Assembly (NCBI GenBank): GCA_022842205.1
Contig: JALHQA010000002.1
Span: 124,001 to 188,000 of the forward strand
Source of the DNA: Hyphomicrobiales bacterium
Lineage (GTDB): Bacteria; Pseudomonadota; Alphaproteobacteria; Rhizobiales; Methylopilaceae
Length of the DNA: 64,000 nucleotides
Direction of reading: 5' to 3'
Below are positions 40,281 to 47,916 of the stretch, piece by piece. The first letter of the stretch is position 1. The number at the start of each line of letters is the position of its first letter. The notes below the pieces were generated by a model, which had not been told where the DNA came from, made no database searches, and worked only from the letters and a program-made list of their open reading frames with translations. The position numbers and the translations under genes are program-made.

Positions 40281-41102
40281 TCAGCTGGTTTTCGTAACGA
40301 CGACCTCGAGATATTCCGCGGGCGCAACGAGAGTGCCGTCCTTCGCTGTATTGCACTCGTGAAGCAGTGCGAGAATGTCCTTGCGAAGCGCACCCTGCTT
40401 GTCGGCATCCAGTGCGCCAAGCGCCTTGTGCACCGGCCCGTAGTAGTTCTGAAAGATCTCCAGCCAGTGCTGGGGTGAGCGATAGCGGAAAACGAAGTGC
40501 CGCGAGGTCGTGGCGACGTGGTTGCCCTTGAACAGCAAATCGAGATGCGCCGTCGTTCCCCACAGCGAGGGTGGTTTCACGCCCGCCGGCGGCGGCAGGT
40601 AACCGCCAAGGATCTTGAACAGACGTCCGATCATGCTGTCCGGGGTCCAGTTCGCCATCCCTATTTTCCCGCCCCTCCTGCAGACGCGCAGCATTTCCCC
40701 CGCGGCCTGCTCCTGGTTTGGCGTGAACATGACTCCGAACGTGGACAGGACCGCGTCGAAATTGCCATCGGCAAAAGGCAGGTTCTCCGCGTCGGCCTCC
40801 TGGAATGTGACCAGCAGGCCTTCGGCCTCCGCGCGCGCGCGCCCGCGCTCGAGCAGCGAACCGACATAGTCGGTCGAGACCACATCGGCCCAGCGGCGTG
40901 CTGCGGCCAGCGTGGCATTGCCATTTCCGGCCGCGACATCGAGCACTTTCTGGCCGCCGCGAATATCGGCTGCTTCGCATAGCGTTTCACCAACGATCTG
41001 CAGCGTAGAGCCGACAACGGCGTAATCACCGGAGCCCCACGCCGTCTGCTGGCGGTTTTTGATGGACGTGAAATCGGGTTGGGCAAGGGTCTGGACGTTC
41101 AT
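40281..41102 (-). CDS. Class I SAM-dependent methyltransferase
   Basis: A 273-residue UbiE/Methyltransf_11-type enzyme: KVLDVAAGNGNATLAAAR (SAM loop), VVSTDYVGSLLERGR, FQEADAENLPFADGNFDAVL and a PNQEQAAGEMLRVCRRGGKI helix. The C-terminal half resembles methyltransferases of small lipids or quinones, but no substrate can be named. It is divergent from an AraC-type regulator, which may control it. Confidence 0.85.
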   Translation of the reverse strand: MNVQTLAQPDFTSIKNRQQTAWGSGDYAVVGSTLQIVGETLCEAADIRGGQKVLDVAAGNGNATLAAARRWADVVSTDYVGSLLERGRARAEAEGLLVTFQEADAENLPFADGNFDAVLSTFGVMFTPNQEQAAGEMLRVCRRGGKIGMANWTPDSMIGRLFKILGGYLPPPAGVKPPSLWGTTAHLDLLFKGNHVATTSRHFVFRYRSPQHWLEIFQNYYGPVHKALGALDADKQGALRKDILALLHECNTAKDGTLVAPAEYLEVVVTKTS

Positions 41103-41251
41103 TAGGACCTCCCTGGGCCGTCCGCCTGAGGACGGGCATGCGCCCGGCAGTCCCGCGAGTTGCTCGCTCTGGCCACCGTCAGCTACTATCGCGCGCGCTG
41201 AAATTGCACGCCTATGGTCAGTTCAAGTACGCGCCGGAGGCCGTACCCTCA

Positions 41252-42277
41252 ATGACCGCAACGCCGCCTTCATTTGCCAGAACGCCGGACGCGGCGGGGA
41301 ACGGCCGCGACCTGCTGGCGGATATGCTGCGTACGGTGCGTCTCAGCGGCTCCGTCTTCCTGAACGCGCGGTTTACCGAGCCTTTCGGTGTCATCAGTCC
41401 GAGCCGGTTCGACGATCGCGTGCCGTTTGCCCATCTCCGTCACACCAGTATCTTCCATCTTATTGCCAGCGGCTTCTGTACGGTCGAACTCCCAGGCGAG
41501 AGTCCCCTTGCCTGCTCCGCGGGAGATATTCTTCTCGTACCCTTCGCCGACGATCATAAAATCTGGAACGGGGCCTACTCCGAACTGCCGCGCGGTGACG
41601 ATCTGGTGCGTCCGGGCCCGATTGACGGGATGTGGAGGATCGAACATGGCGGGGGCGGCGAGACGACCCGTATGGTATGCGGCTTCATCGAGTCATCCGA
41701 GTTCCTGTTCGCGCCGGTTTTTCGCTCGCTTCCGCCGCTTATCAGGTACAAGTCGCAGGCCGACCGTGTCGGGGCTGTCATTACGTCGACTGTCTGCCAG
41801 ATTCTGGATCTCGCGGACACCTCAACGCCGGGAGCGGAACTCATGCTCAGCCACCTTATGGAACTTTTGTTTGTCGAAGTCCTGCGGCGCTATGCGGCGG
41901 AACAACCTGCGGGGGCCAAGGGGTGGTTCCCAGCGCTCGGAGATCCGCTTGTCAGCCGGGTACTACGGCTTGTCCATGACGACCCCTCGCGGCGCTGGAC
42001 TGTCGAGGATTTGGCAAAGAAAGCCGGCACGTCGCGCACCGTTCTTGCCGGACGCTTCAACACACTGATGGGGCAGTCGCCAATGGAATATGTAACGGCA
42101 TGGCGGATGCAGATCGCCGCCGCGCGCCTGCGCGAGAGCACGGATTCCCTCGCGGCGATCGCGGTCGATGTGGGATACGAGTCCGAGGCCGCGTTCAACC
42201 GCGCGTTCAAACGCGTCACTGGCATAACGCCCGGTCGCTGGCGCGAAGGTTCGCAAACCGGGCCCGCCGTAGGCTAG
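41252..42277 (+). CDS. AraC-family transcriptional regulator with AraC-binding-like (cupin_6) domain
   Basis: A 341-residue regulator: N-terminal cupin_6-type sensor domain (FHLIASGFCTVELPGES, SAGDILLVPFADDHKIWNG, which resembles regulators of oxidoreductase genes) and a C-terminal double HTH (WTVEDLAKKAGTSRTVLAGR and VGYESEAAFNRAFKRVTGIT). ATG 41252 is chosen because the domain begins soon after and CGGAGG lies upstream; the frame is open to 41138. The gene is divergent from the SAM methyltransferase, a likely target. Confidence 0.88.
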   Translation: MTATPPSFARTPDAAGNGRDLLADMLRTVRLSGSVFLNARFTEPFGVISPSRFDDRVPFAHLRHTSIFHLIASGFCTVELPGESPLACSAGDILLVPFADDHKIWNGAYSELPRGDDLVRPGPIDGMWRIEHGGGGETTRMVCGFIESSEFLFAPVFRSLPPLIRYKSQADRVGAVITSTVCQILDLADTSTPGAELMLSHLMELLFVEVLRRYAAEQPAGAKGWFPALGDPLVSRVLRLVHDDPSRRWTVEDLAKKAGTSRTVLAGRFNTLMGQSPMEYVTAWRMQIAAARLRESTDSLAAIAVDVGYESEAAFNRAFKRVTGITPGRWREGSQTGPAVG

Positions 42278-42286
42278 CTACATTCC

Positions 42287-42700
42287 CTATGCAGCGCTTG
42301 AGCGCTTTTTTTCGCTGTCCCCGGCAATGTCATCGAGGATGGGACACTCCTCGCGCGAGTCGCCCTTGCAGCTCTCGACCAGGTGGGCGAGCGCATCGCG
42401 GATGGAGGCAAGATCGGCCAGCCGGCGGTCGATTTCCTTGACGCGGCTTTCTGCCAGCGCACGCACCTCTGCGTTCGACCGGTCGGTCTCGTGATAGAGA
42501 GCGAGAAGCGCCCGGCATTCCTCGACGGAAAAACCGAGATCCCGCGCTCTTTTGAGGAATTTTAGGGTATGTACATCGGCATCGCCGAACGCGCGATAGC
42601 CGTTCGCCGAGCGCGTCGGCTTCAGGAGGCCCTGGGCCTCGTAGAAGCGGATTGCCTTGGGCGTTAGCCCGGCCCGTCTTGCGGCCTCTGCAATGTTCAT
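42287..42700 (-). CDS. MerR-family regulator, CueR-like
   Basis: A 137-residue MerR activator. The HTH NIAEAARRAGLTPKAIRFYE, the second part of the winged HTH (GYRAFGDADVHTLKFL) and a long dimerisation helix are followed by a Cys-x7-Cys metal loop (CKGDSREEC), the arrangement of copper/silver/gold sensor CueR. No copper efflux ATPase or oxidase gene is adjacent, so its targets lie elsewhere. It lies downstream of a tiny gene that has its own terminator; SD AGAGG. Confidence 0.88.
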   Translation of the reverse strand: MNIAEAARRAGLTPKAIRFYEAQGLLKPTRSANGYRAFGDADVHTLKFLKRARDLGFSVEECRALLALYHETDRSNAEVRALAESRVKEIDRRLADLASIRDALAHLVESCKGDSREECPILDDIAGDSEKKRSSAA

Positions 42701-42719
42701 GCGTCGGTCCTCTTGGAGG

Positions 42720-42742
42720 AAAAAACCCGCCCGCAGTGCGGG
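42720..42742 (-). terminator. Rho-independent terminator of the 23-residue peptide gene
   Basis: On the minus strand CCCGC-ACT-GCGGG forms a short stem, followed by CGGG and six T, directly after the peptide stop and just before the CueR-like gene. Confidence 0.75.
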
Positions 42743-42743
42743 A

Positions 42744-42815
42744 TCAGAACAGAAGATAGATAAGAATGATGATCGGAATCGGGATGCCGATCAGCCACAG
42801 CAAAATGCCCTTCAT
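42744..42815 (-). CDS. 23-residue hydrophobic membrane peptide (PIPII type), copy 1
   Basis: A tiny gene encoding 23 residues, almost entirely hydrophobic, beginning MKGILLWLIG and containing GIPIPIIIL; a Lys near the N-terminus suggests N-in orientation. The SD is excellent (GGGAGGA, 6 nt before ATG) and the gene has its own terminator, so it looks like a real transcript. A near-identical gene lies at 59486-59557 on the plus strand. It could be a small inner-membrane stress protein; no function is known to me. Confidence 0.75.
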   Translation of the reverse strand: MKGILLWLIGIPIPIIILIYLLF

Positions 42816-42869
42816 GCGGTTTCCTCCCTTTCGGAAAACAGAACACTTCGGGGGCGGGTTGGTTCCAAC

Positions 42870-43754
42870 TCAGGGCAAGGCTCGGGAGGCGGATTCCAGC
42901 TGGAGAAACAGCGCCGCGTGATCCAGTCCGCCGCCGTCCAGCCGGTCGCGCAAATCGAGGTAACGGCGGTAAACCTCTGCTGTTAAAGGCATATCCAGAC
43001 CAACCTCTTTGGCGGTGGCGAGAATGGTCTCGAGATCCTTGATCTGCGTCGTGACCTTGGCGCCGGGCGTGAATTCGCGGTCCACCATGCGCTTTCCGTG
43101 CAGGTCAAGGATGCGGCTTTCCGCGAAGCCGCCGCGAATGGCGTCCCTCACGGCTCCCGGGTCCGCGCCGCCTTTCTCGGCCAGCAAAAGGGCTTCCGCG
43201 ACCGCGCCGATGGTAATGCCGACGATCGTCTGGTTGGCGAGCTTTGAGATTTGTCCGGCGCCCGACGGCCCGACCCGGATCGCCCGGCCCAAGGGCGCAA
43301 ACACAGTCTGCGCCTTCGCGAAAACGTCTTCCGGCCCGCCGGCCATGATCGCCAGCGTCCCGGCCTCCGCGCCCGCGGTCCCGCCCGAGACCGGGGCATC
43401 GAGATGGTGCCGGCCCGCGCCCGCGAGTTTCGCGGCATGGTCCCGCGCGACCGACGGCGGGATCGAACTCATGTCGATCAGCACCGCCCCTTGCGGAAGA
43501 GCGTCAGCGACTCCTTGGCCAAACACGACCTCGGTCACGACCGGGCCGGAGTCCAGCATGGTGACGACAAAATCGGCTTCCGCCGCCGCTTCGCGGGCAC
43601 TGTCGGCCACCTTGGCACCGAAGGGGGCAATGGCCTCGGCCTTGTCCCTGCTCCGGTTCCAGACGGTGACGGGCAATCCCGCCCTCAGCAGACGCCGCGC
43701 CATGGGGCCGCCCATAAGGCCGGTGCCGAGCAGTGCAATCTTGGAAATGGACAC
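42870..43754 (-). CDS. NAD(P)-dependent oxidoreductase of the 3-hydroxyisobutyrate dehydrogenase family
   Basis: A 294-residue beta-hydroxyacid dehydrogenase. It has ALLGTGLMGGPMARRLLRAG (cofactor loop), VWNRSRDKAE (Arg suggests NADP), DAPVSGGTAGAEAGTLAIMAGG (substrate loop), and the catalytic Lys in GQISKLANQTIVG. The GTG start (43754) has an SD inside a hairpin; an ATG at 43805 would lie upstream of that hairpin and is less likely. Members act on 3-hydroxyisobutyrate, tartronate semialdehyde or succinic semialdehyde; the substrate is not resolved here. Confidence 0.88.
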   Translation of the reverse strand: MSISKIALLGTGLMGGPMARRLLRAGLPVTVWNRSRDKAEAIAPFGAKVADSAREAAAEADFVVTMLDSGPVVTEVVFGQGVADALPQGAVLIDMSSIPPSVARDHAAKLAGAGRHHLDAPVSGGTAGAEAGTLAIMAGGPEDVFAKAQTVFAPLGRAIRVGPSGAGQISKLANQTIVGITIGAVAEALLLAEKGGADPGAVRDAIRGGFAESRILDLHGKRMVDREFTPGAKVTTQIKDLETILATAKEVGLDMPLTAEVYRRYLDLRDRLDGGGLDHAALFLQLESASRALP

Positions 43755-43755
43755 G

Positions 43756-43779
43756 AAAAACCCTCCCTGTTCGGGAGGG
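43756..43779 (-). terminator. Terminator-like hairpin doubling as the SD of the dehydrogenase gene
   Basis: On the minus strand CCCTCCC-GAACA-GGGAGGG is followed by five T. It lies 38 bp after the exoD stop, so it can terminate exoD transcripts. Its 3' arm GGGAGGG is also the SD (6 nt) of the dehydrogenase GTG at 43754. Confidence 0.65.
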
Positions 43780-43817
43780 CTAAACCCTGGCCGGGCTGTC
43801 GGCAAGCAGGCCGAAAG

Positions 43818-44420
43818 TCAGAAGAAGAAGGCGATGCTTTCCCAGATCAGCCAGGTCGCGAACGCGGTGATGCCAAGCGCCACGAGCGAACTGACATGAC
43901 CGATCAGCACGAGCAGCCCGTCGCGCTCGACAAGGCCAAGGCCGAGAATACAGGCCGCGGCGCCCGGTGGAATATTGCCGAGAAACGGAAAGGGCATCAG
44001 CAGCACCAGGCCGAGCACGAACACCACGGCACCCACCACCCGCGCACCGGTTTGGGTCGTGAAGGAATCCAGCCGCGGCTTGGACAGTTTTTCAAACTTC
44101 TGGATCCACGGCACCGCGCGGTCGGCGATCCGCCGCAGCGTCTCGCGCGGGATGGAACGGTTTTTCAGCCGCTTCGGCAGCCAGATCGTGTCGTAGCCCA
44201 GCGCCAGCTGGCCGCCGAGCAGCATCAGCACCGCGCCCATAGTGGCGGGCACGCCCGGGGGCATGGGGAAGATATTGGGGATAGCAAAAAGTAGAATGCC
44301 GATACCGAACACCCGCGAGCGCAGGGCTCTGACGAGTTCGCCGATGGTCAGCGTTTCACCAACAAAACTGTCCGGCAGTGCCGCAATAAGTTCTGATGTT
44401 CGCGGCGCGCGGTGATCCAA
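43818..44420 (-). CDS. ExoD family membrane protein
   Basis: A 200-residue inner-membrane protein of the ExoD family (exopolysaccharide synthesis, first found in Sinorhizobium meliloti exoD mutants; molecular role unclear). Motifs: FGIGILLFAIPNIFPMPPGV, MLLGGQLALGYDTIWLP and LVLLMPFPFLGNIPPGAAAC, with three to four hydrophobic helices and a Phe-rich C-terminus. It lies upstream of a dehydrogenase gene with a terminator-like hairpin between them. Confidence 0.88.
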   Translation of the reverse strand: MDHRAPRTSELIAALPDSFVGETLTIGELVRALRSRVFGIGILLFAIPNIFPMPPGVPATMGAVLMLLGGQLALGYDTIWLPKRLKNRSIPRETLRRIADRAVPWIQKFEKLSKPRLDSFTTQTGARVVGAVVFVLGLVLLMPFPFLGNIPPGAAACILGLGLVERDGLLVLIGHVSSLVALGITAFATWLIWESIAFFF

Positions 44421-44545
44421 AACCCAACTCCCAAATCCGGTTCTCGGCAGCAGTGTAGCTGCCGAAGATTACGAGCATGTTTCGCCCTGCCCGCTAACCG
44501 ATCCGGCCCGGGAACACAATAAACGGCCCGTGAACTTTCCACCAA

Positions 44546-44563
44546 AGGTCACGCAACTGTCAT
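44546..44563 (+). promoter_or_regulatory. Putative PHO box (PhoB site)
   Basis: AGGTCACGCAACTGTCAT matches the PHO-box plan CTGTCAT-N4-CTGTCA(T/C): the second half-site is perfect and the first matches 5 of 7. It lies about 50 bp upstream of the GTG of a phytase-like esterase gene, a sensible phosphate-starvation target. Confidence 0.5.
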
Positions 44564-44613
44564 CGAGTGCGCATTTAAGGACGTCATCCGACAAATTTAA
44601 GGGGACCATCCCA

Positions 44614-46815
44614 GTGCGCGCTTCATACCTTCTTCCGGTCGCGCTTCTCGGCGCGACGGCTCTCACGCCCGCCTCCGCTGCCGAAGTGTTCAACCGCATC
44701 GCCACCTTTCCAGTCGTGCAGAACCTTCCGAAGGACGCCGATCAGGCCGACGAGACAGTTTCCGAGATCATCAGCGCGACCGAGGACGGCAATCTCCTGG
44801 TCTACACCGACAGCCCGCGCGAGCAGCTTGGCCTCGTCGATATCACCGACCCCAAGGCTCCTAAGGCCGGCGGCGTGATCGCGCTCGACGGCGAGCCGAC
44901 CTCGGTGAAGGTCCTCGGCAATTTTGCATTCGCCGCGGTCAATACGTCGGAGAGCTACGAGAAGCCCGGCGGCCATCTCGCGGTCATCGACATTGCGGCG
45001 AAGAAGGTCGTGTCGAAATGCGAACTCGGCGGACAGCCGGATTCCATCGCGACAAGCCCCGACAAGGCGTTCCTCGCCATCGTGCTCGAGAACGAGCGCG
45101 ATGAGGACAAGAACGACGGCGCCATTCCTCAGCTTCCGTCGGGCAATCTCTCGATCGTTCCGCTGAAGAATGGCGAAGCCGATTGCAGCGGCTTCAAGGT
45201 CGTCGATCTCGCCGGCATTGCTGAAACCGCGCCGGAAGACGCCGAGCCGGAATTTGTCGACGTCAATGCCGCGAACGAAGCGGTCGTGACGCTGCAGGAG
45301 AACAACCACATCGCCATCGTCGACCTCGCCTCCGGCAAGGTCACCGCCAATTTCTCCGCCGGCGCCGTCACGCTGGAAAATGTCGACACGAAGAAGGACA
45401 AGATCATCTCGCTGACCGGCACGGTCGAGAACGCGCTGCGCGAACCCGACGCCGTGAAATGGCTGGACGACACCCGTTTCGTCACCGCCAATGAAGGCGA
45501 CTGGAAAGGCGGCTCGCGCGGCTTCACCGTCTTTACGAAGGACGGCAAGGTCGATTTCGAGGCCGGCGCGACCTTCGAGCACGAGATCGTGCGCATCGGC
45601 CATTATCCCGACAAGCGCAACAAGAAGGGCGCCGAGGTCGAGGGCATGGAAGTCGGCACGTTCGGTTCCGACAGCTTGATCTTCGTCGGCTCCGAGCGCG
45701 CGTCCGTGGTCGGCATCTACAAGGACAATGGCGCGGGCAACGCGCCGGTCCTGCTGCAGATCGTTCCCGGCGGCGGCGTTGGCCCCGAGGGCCTGCTCGC
45801 CATTCCGTCGCGCAATCTGTTCGTCACCGCCAGCGAAACCGATCTTCGCGAAGACGGCGGCGCCGGCTCGATGGTGACGATCTTCCAGCGCGCCGAGGGC
45901 GAACCCGCCTATCCGGCGCTGGTATCCGCCGACAAGGACGGCAAGCCGCAGCCCTGGGGCGCGATTTCCGGCACGGTCGCCGACGCCAGCGAGCCCGGCA
46001 AGCTCTATGCCGTCTCCGACAGCGCCTACGCCAACGGCACCATCTTCACCATCGACGCCACCAAGACCCCCGCTGTCATTACGGACGCGGTCGCTGTCAC
46101 TCGCGATGGCGAGCCGTCGACCGGCCTCGACCTCGAAGGCATCGCCCTGGCGTCCAATGGCGGCTTCTGGCTCGCTTCGGAGGGAAATCCGGAGAACAAG
46201 GAAGAAGCCAAGCGCACCAACTCGCAGCTCATCCGCGCTTCCGCCAAGGGTGAGGTCGAAGAGATCGTCGAACTCCCGGCCGAACTCAAGGACCAGGCGA
46301 CCCGCTACGGCTTCGAAGGCGTCACCGTCACTGGTGCCGGCGCGGACGAAACCGTCTGGATCGCCGTCCAGCGCGAATGGAAGGACGACGAGAAGGGCTT
46401 CGCCAAGATTCTTGTCTACAAGCCGGCTTCCAAGACCTGGGGCGCGGTTCTCTACCCGCTCGACAAGACGGAAGACGGCTGGGTCGGCCTCTCCGAAGTC
46501 ACGGCCTCCGGCGACGATCTCATTTTCATCGAGCGCGACAATCTCATCGGCGATGCCGCAAAGCTCAAGAAGCTGACGCGCGTCTCGCTGAAGGGCGTCA
46601 CGCCCGGCGCGCTCGGCGGGAAGGATCTTCCGGTTCTGAAAAAGGAAGATGCGAAGGATTTGCTGCCGCTGCTCAAGGCCGCGCACGGCTATGTCCTCGA
46701 CAAGATCGAGAGCTTCGCGGTCGACGCGGACGGTCAGGCCTTTGCCATCACGGACAATGACGGCGTCGACGACGCCTCGGGCGAAACACAGTTTCTACGC
46801 CTCGGCAAGCTTTAA
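44614..46815 (+). CDS. Secreted phytase-like esterase (PF13449 type) with beta-propeller N-terminus
   Basis: A 733-residue exported protein: signal peptide from the chosen GTG (VRASYLLPVALLGATALTPA, cleavage near SAAE). An N-terminal beta-propeller-like half with YVTN-style repeats follows (LLVYTDSPREQLGLVDITDP; AVIDIAAKKVVSK). The C-terminal half resembles the esterase-like activity of phytase family (TGLDLEGIALASNGGFWLAS; RYGFEGVTVTGAG; FAITDNDGVDD). The GTG has AAGGGG 9 nt upstream; an open frame from 44530 would bury the signal peptide. The preceding Pho box suggests a role in phosphate scavenging. Exact activity is unproven. Confidence 0.8.
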   Translation: MRASYLLPVALLGATALTPASAAEVFNRIATFPVVQNLPKDADQADETVSEIISATEDGNLLVYTDSPREQLGLVDITDPKAPKAGGVIALDGEPTSVKVLGNFAFAAVNTSESYEKPGGHLAVIDIAAKKVVSKCELGGQPDSIATSPDKAFLAIVLENERDEDKNDGAIPQLPSGNLSIVPLKNGEADCSGFKVVDLAGIAETAPEDAEPEFVDVNAANEAVVTLQENNHIAIVDLASGKVTANFSAGAVTLENVDTKKDKIISLTGTVENALREPDAVKWLDDTRFVTANEGDWKGGSRGFTVFTKDGKVDFEAGATFEHEIVRIGHYPDKRNKKGAEVEGMEVGTFGSDSLIFVGSERASVVGIYKDNGAGNAPVLLQIVPGGGVGPEGLLAIPSRNLFVTASETDLREDGGAGSMVTIFQRAEGEPAYPALVSADKDGKPQPWGAISGTVADASEPGKLYAVSDSAYANGTIFTIDATKTPAVITDAVAVTRDGEPSTGLDLEGIALASNGGFWLASEGNPENKEEAKRTNSQLIRASAKGEVEEIVELPAELKDQATRYGFEGVTVTGAGADETVWIAVQREWKDDEKGFAKILVYKPASKTWGAVLYPLDKTEDGWVGLSEVTASGDDLIFIERDNLIGDAAKLKKLTRVSLKGVTPGALGGKDLPVLKKEDAKDLLPLLKAAHGYVLDKIESFAVDADGQAFAITDNDGVDDASGETQFLRLGKL

Positions 46816-46839
46816 CCTCCAAAATCTCTTGCCCGCCTG

Positions 46840-46870
46840 TGCCCCCGGTGAATACCGGGGGCATTTTTTT
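46840..46870 (+). terminator. Rho-independent terminator after the phytase-like gene
   Basis: TGCCCCCGGT and ACCGGGGGCA make a perfect 10-bp stem with a 4-nt loop and seven following T, 24 bp after the stop codon. Confidence 0.92.
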
Positions 46871-46935
46871 ATCCGCGATTGACCGCCTTCCGCTGCGAAC
46901 CTTCAATTTTCACGAAAGCTGCGGAAGGCGGATGC

Positions 46936-47649
46936 ATGCCACGAAAAATGTTCGCGGCAGTCTGCGTATGGCTCGGCGCATGCGTGCTGCCGGCAACGGC
47001 GGAGGAGTCCGCGAACGCCCGCCGGCTTCTCTTCTTCTCCGGCGCCGATCTGTCGAGCATCTCGGTTTTCAGTTGGGGCGGCGTCGAAGCCCCGCTGTCA
47101 CGGGCGCCCCACGGCGCGGGCCCCCTCATCCGCATCATGGGCGGCGCCGGCCGCTACGATTACGGCAAGGAGGATGCGCCGGATGGCGAGGTTGTCGGCG
47201 ATGTCATGCTCGGCGAGGCCATGCTCGGCTGGCGTTTTCTCAGCGGGCAGCTCTGCATCACGACGCTCGTCGGCTTCGCGATCGAGGACCACGAACTCGA
47301 CGTCCCGGACCCTGAGAACGAGGTCGAGGGCACCGAAAAAGGCGTGAAGATCGCCGCCGAACTGTTCTGGCGTCCCGCAGACGACATTCAGGTCGAGGCC
47401 TCGGCGGCCTATGCCTCCACCTTCGATTTCTGGCGCGTGCGGCTCGCCGCCGGCCACGCGGTCGCCGGTTTAGTTCTTGGCGCCGAAGCCGAGGCCTTCG
47501 GAAATATCGGATCGGACCAGGTACGGGGCGGTCTCTTCATCTCCGGCATCGACTGGCGGCGCTATGAATTCAAGCTGTCCGCCGGCGTCCTCGACGATGG
47601 CGAAAACACCGGCGCGTATGGACGCCTCGGCATGGATGCGCGCTTCTGA
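46936..47649 (+). CDS. BcsS-like secreted beta-barrel protein
   Basis: A 237-residue protein with a signal peptide (MPRKMFAAVCVWLGACVLPA) and a mature part of alternating polar/hydrophobic beta strands ending in Phe, typical of an outer-membrane barrel. The pattern (LLFFSGADLSSISVFSWGGV, IRIMGGAGRYDYG, EDHELDVPDPEN, GVKIAAELFWRP) resembles the cellulose biosynthesis protein BcsS of Hyphomicrobiales. No other bcs genes are nearby, so a cellulose role is not supported locally. Start 46936 chosen for the signal peptide; the frame opens at 46879. Confidence 0.65.
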   Translation: MPRKMFAAVCVWLGACVLPATAEESANARRLLFFSGADLSSISVFSWGGVEAPLSRAPHGAGPLIRIMGGAGRYDYGKEDAPDGEVVGDVMLGEAMLGWRFLSGQLCITTLVGFAIEDHELDVPDPENEVEGTEKGVKIAAELFWRPADDIQVEASAAYASTFDFWRVRLAAGHAVAGLVLGAEAEAFGNIGSDQVRGGLFISGIDWRRYEFKLSAGVLDDGENTGAYGRLGMDARF

Positions 47650-47652
47650 CCG

Positions 47653-47916
47653 TTATTTGATCTTCCCCGCCGCTCGCAGAACGAAGCCCAGCACTTCCGC
47701 GACGGCCCGGTAAAGCTCTTCCGGGATTTCGGTGTCGATCTCCACCTGCGACAGCGCTTCCGCCAGCGCCGGATTTTCCTCGATCGGAATATTGTGTTCG
47801 CGCGCCGCCGCAAGAATGGCTTCCGCCACCGCCCCGCGCCCGGACGCCGTGACGCGCGGAACCCCAGGGCTGTCATATTGCAGCGCGACGGCGAGCGATC
47901 TCTGTTCGTCGTTCAT
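47653..47916 (-). CDS. FlhB C-terminal-domain-like protein (EscU/YscU/FlhB family)
   Basis: An 87-residue protein equal to only the cytoplasmic C-terminal domain of FlhB/YscU export-switch proteins. AVALQYDSPGVPRVTASGRG matches the region after the NPTH cleavage site, followed by EHNIPIEENPALAEALSQ and EIPEELYRAVAEVLGFV. It lacks the membrane part and the NPTH motif. It overlaps the upstream FliK-like gene by 4 bases, so the two are coupled; both would interact in flagellar hook-length control. Related orphan proteins are known as FlhB2/FhlB-like. Confidence 0.88.
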   Translation of the reverse strand: MNDEQRSLAVALQYDSPGVPRVTASGRGAVAEAILAAAREHNIPIEENPALAEALSQVEIDTEIPEELYRAVAEVLGFVLRAAGKIK

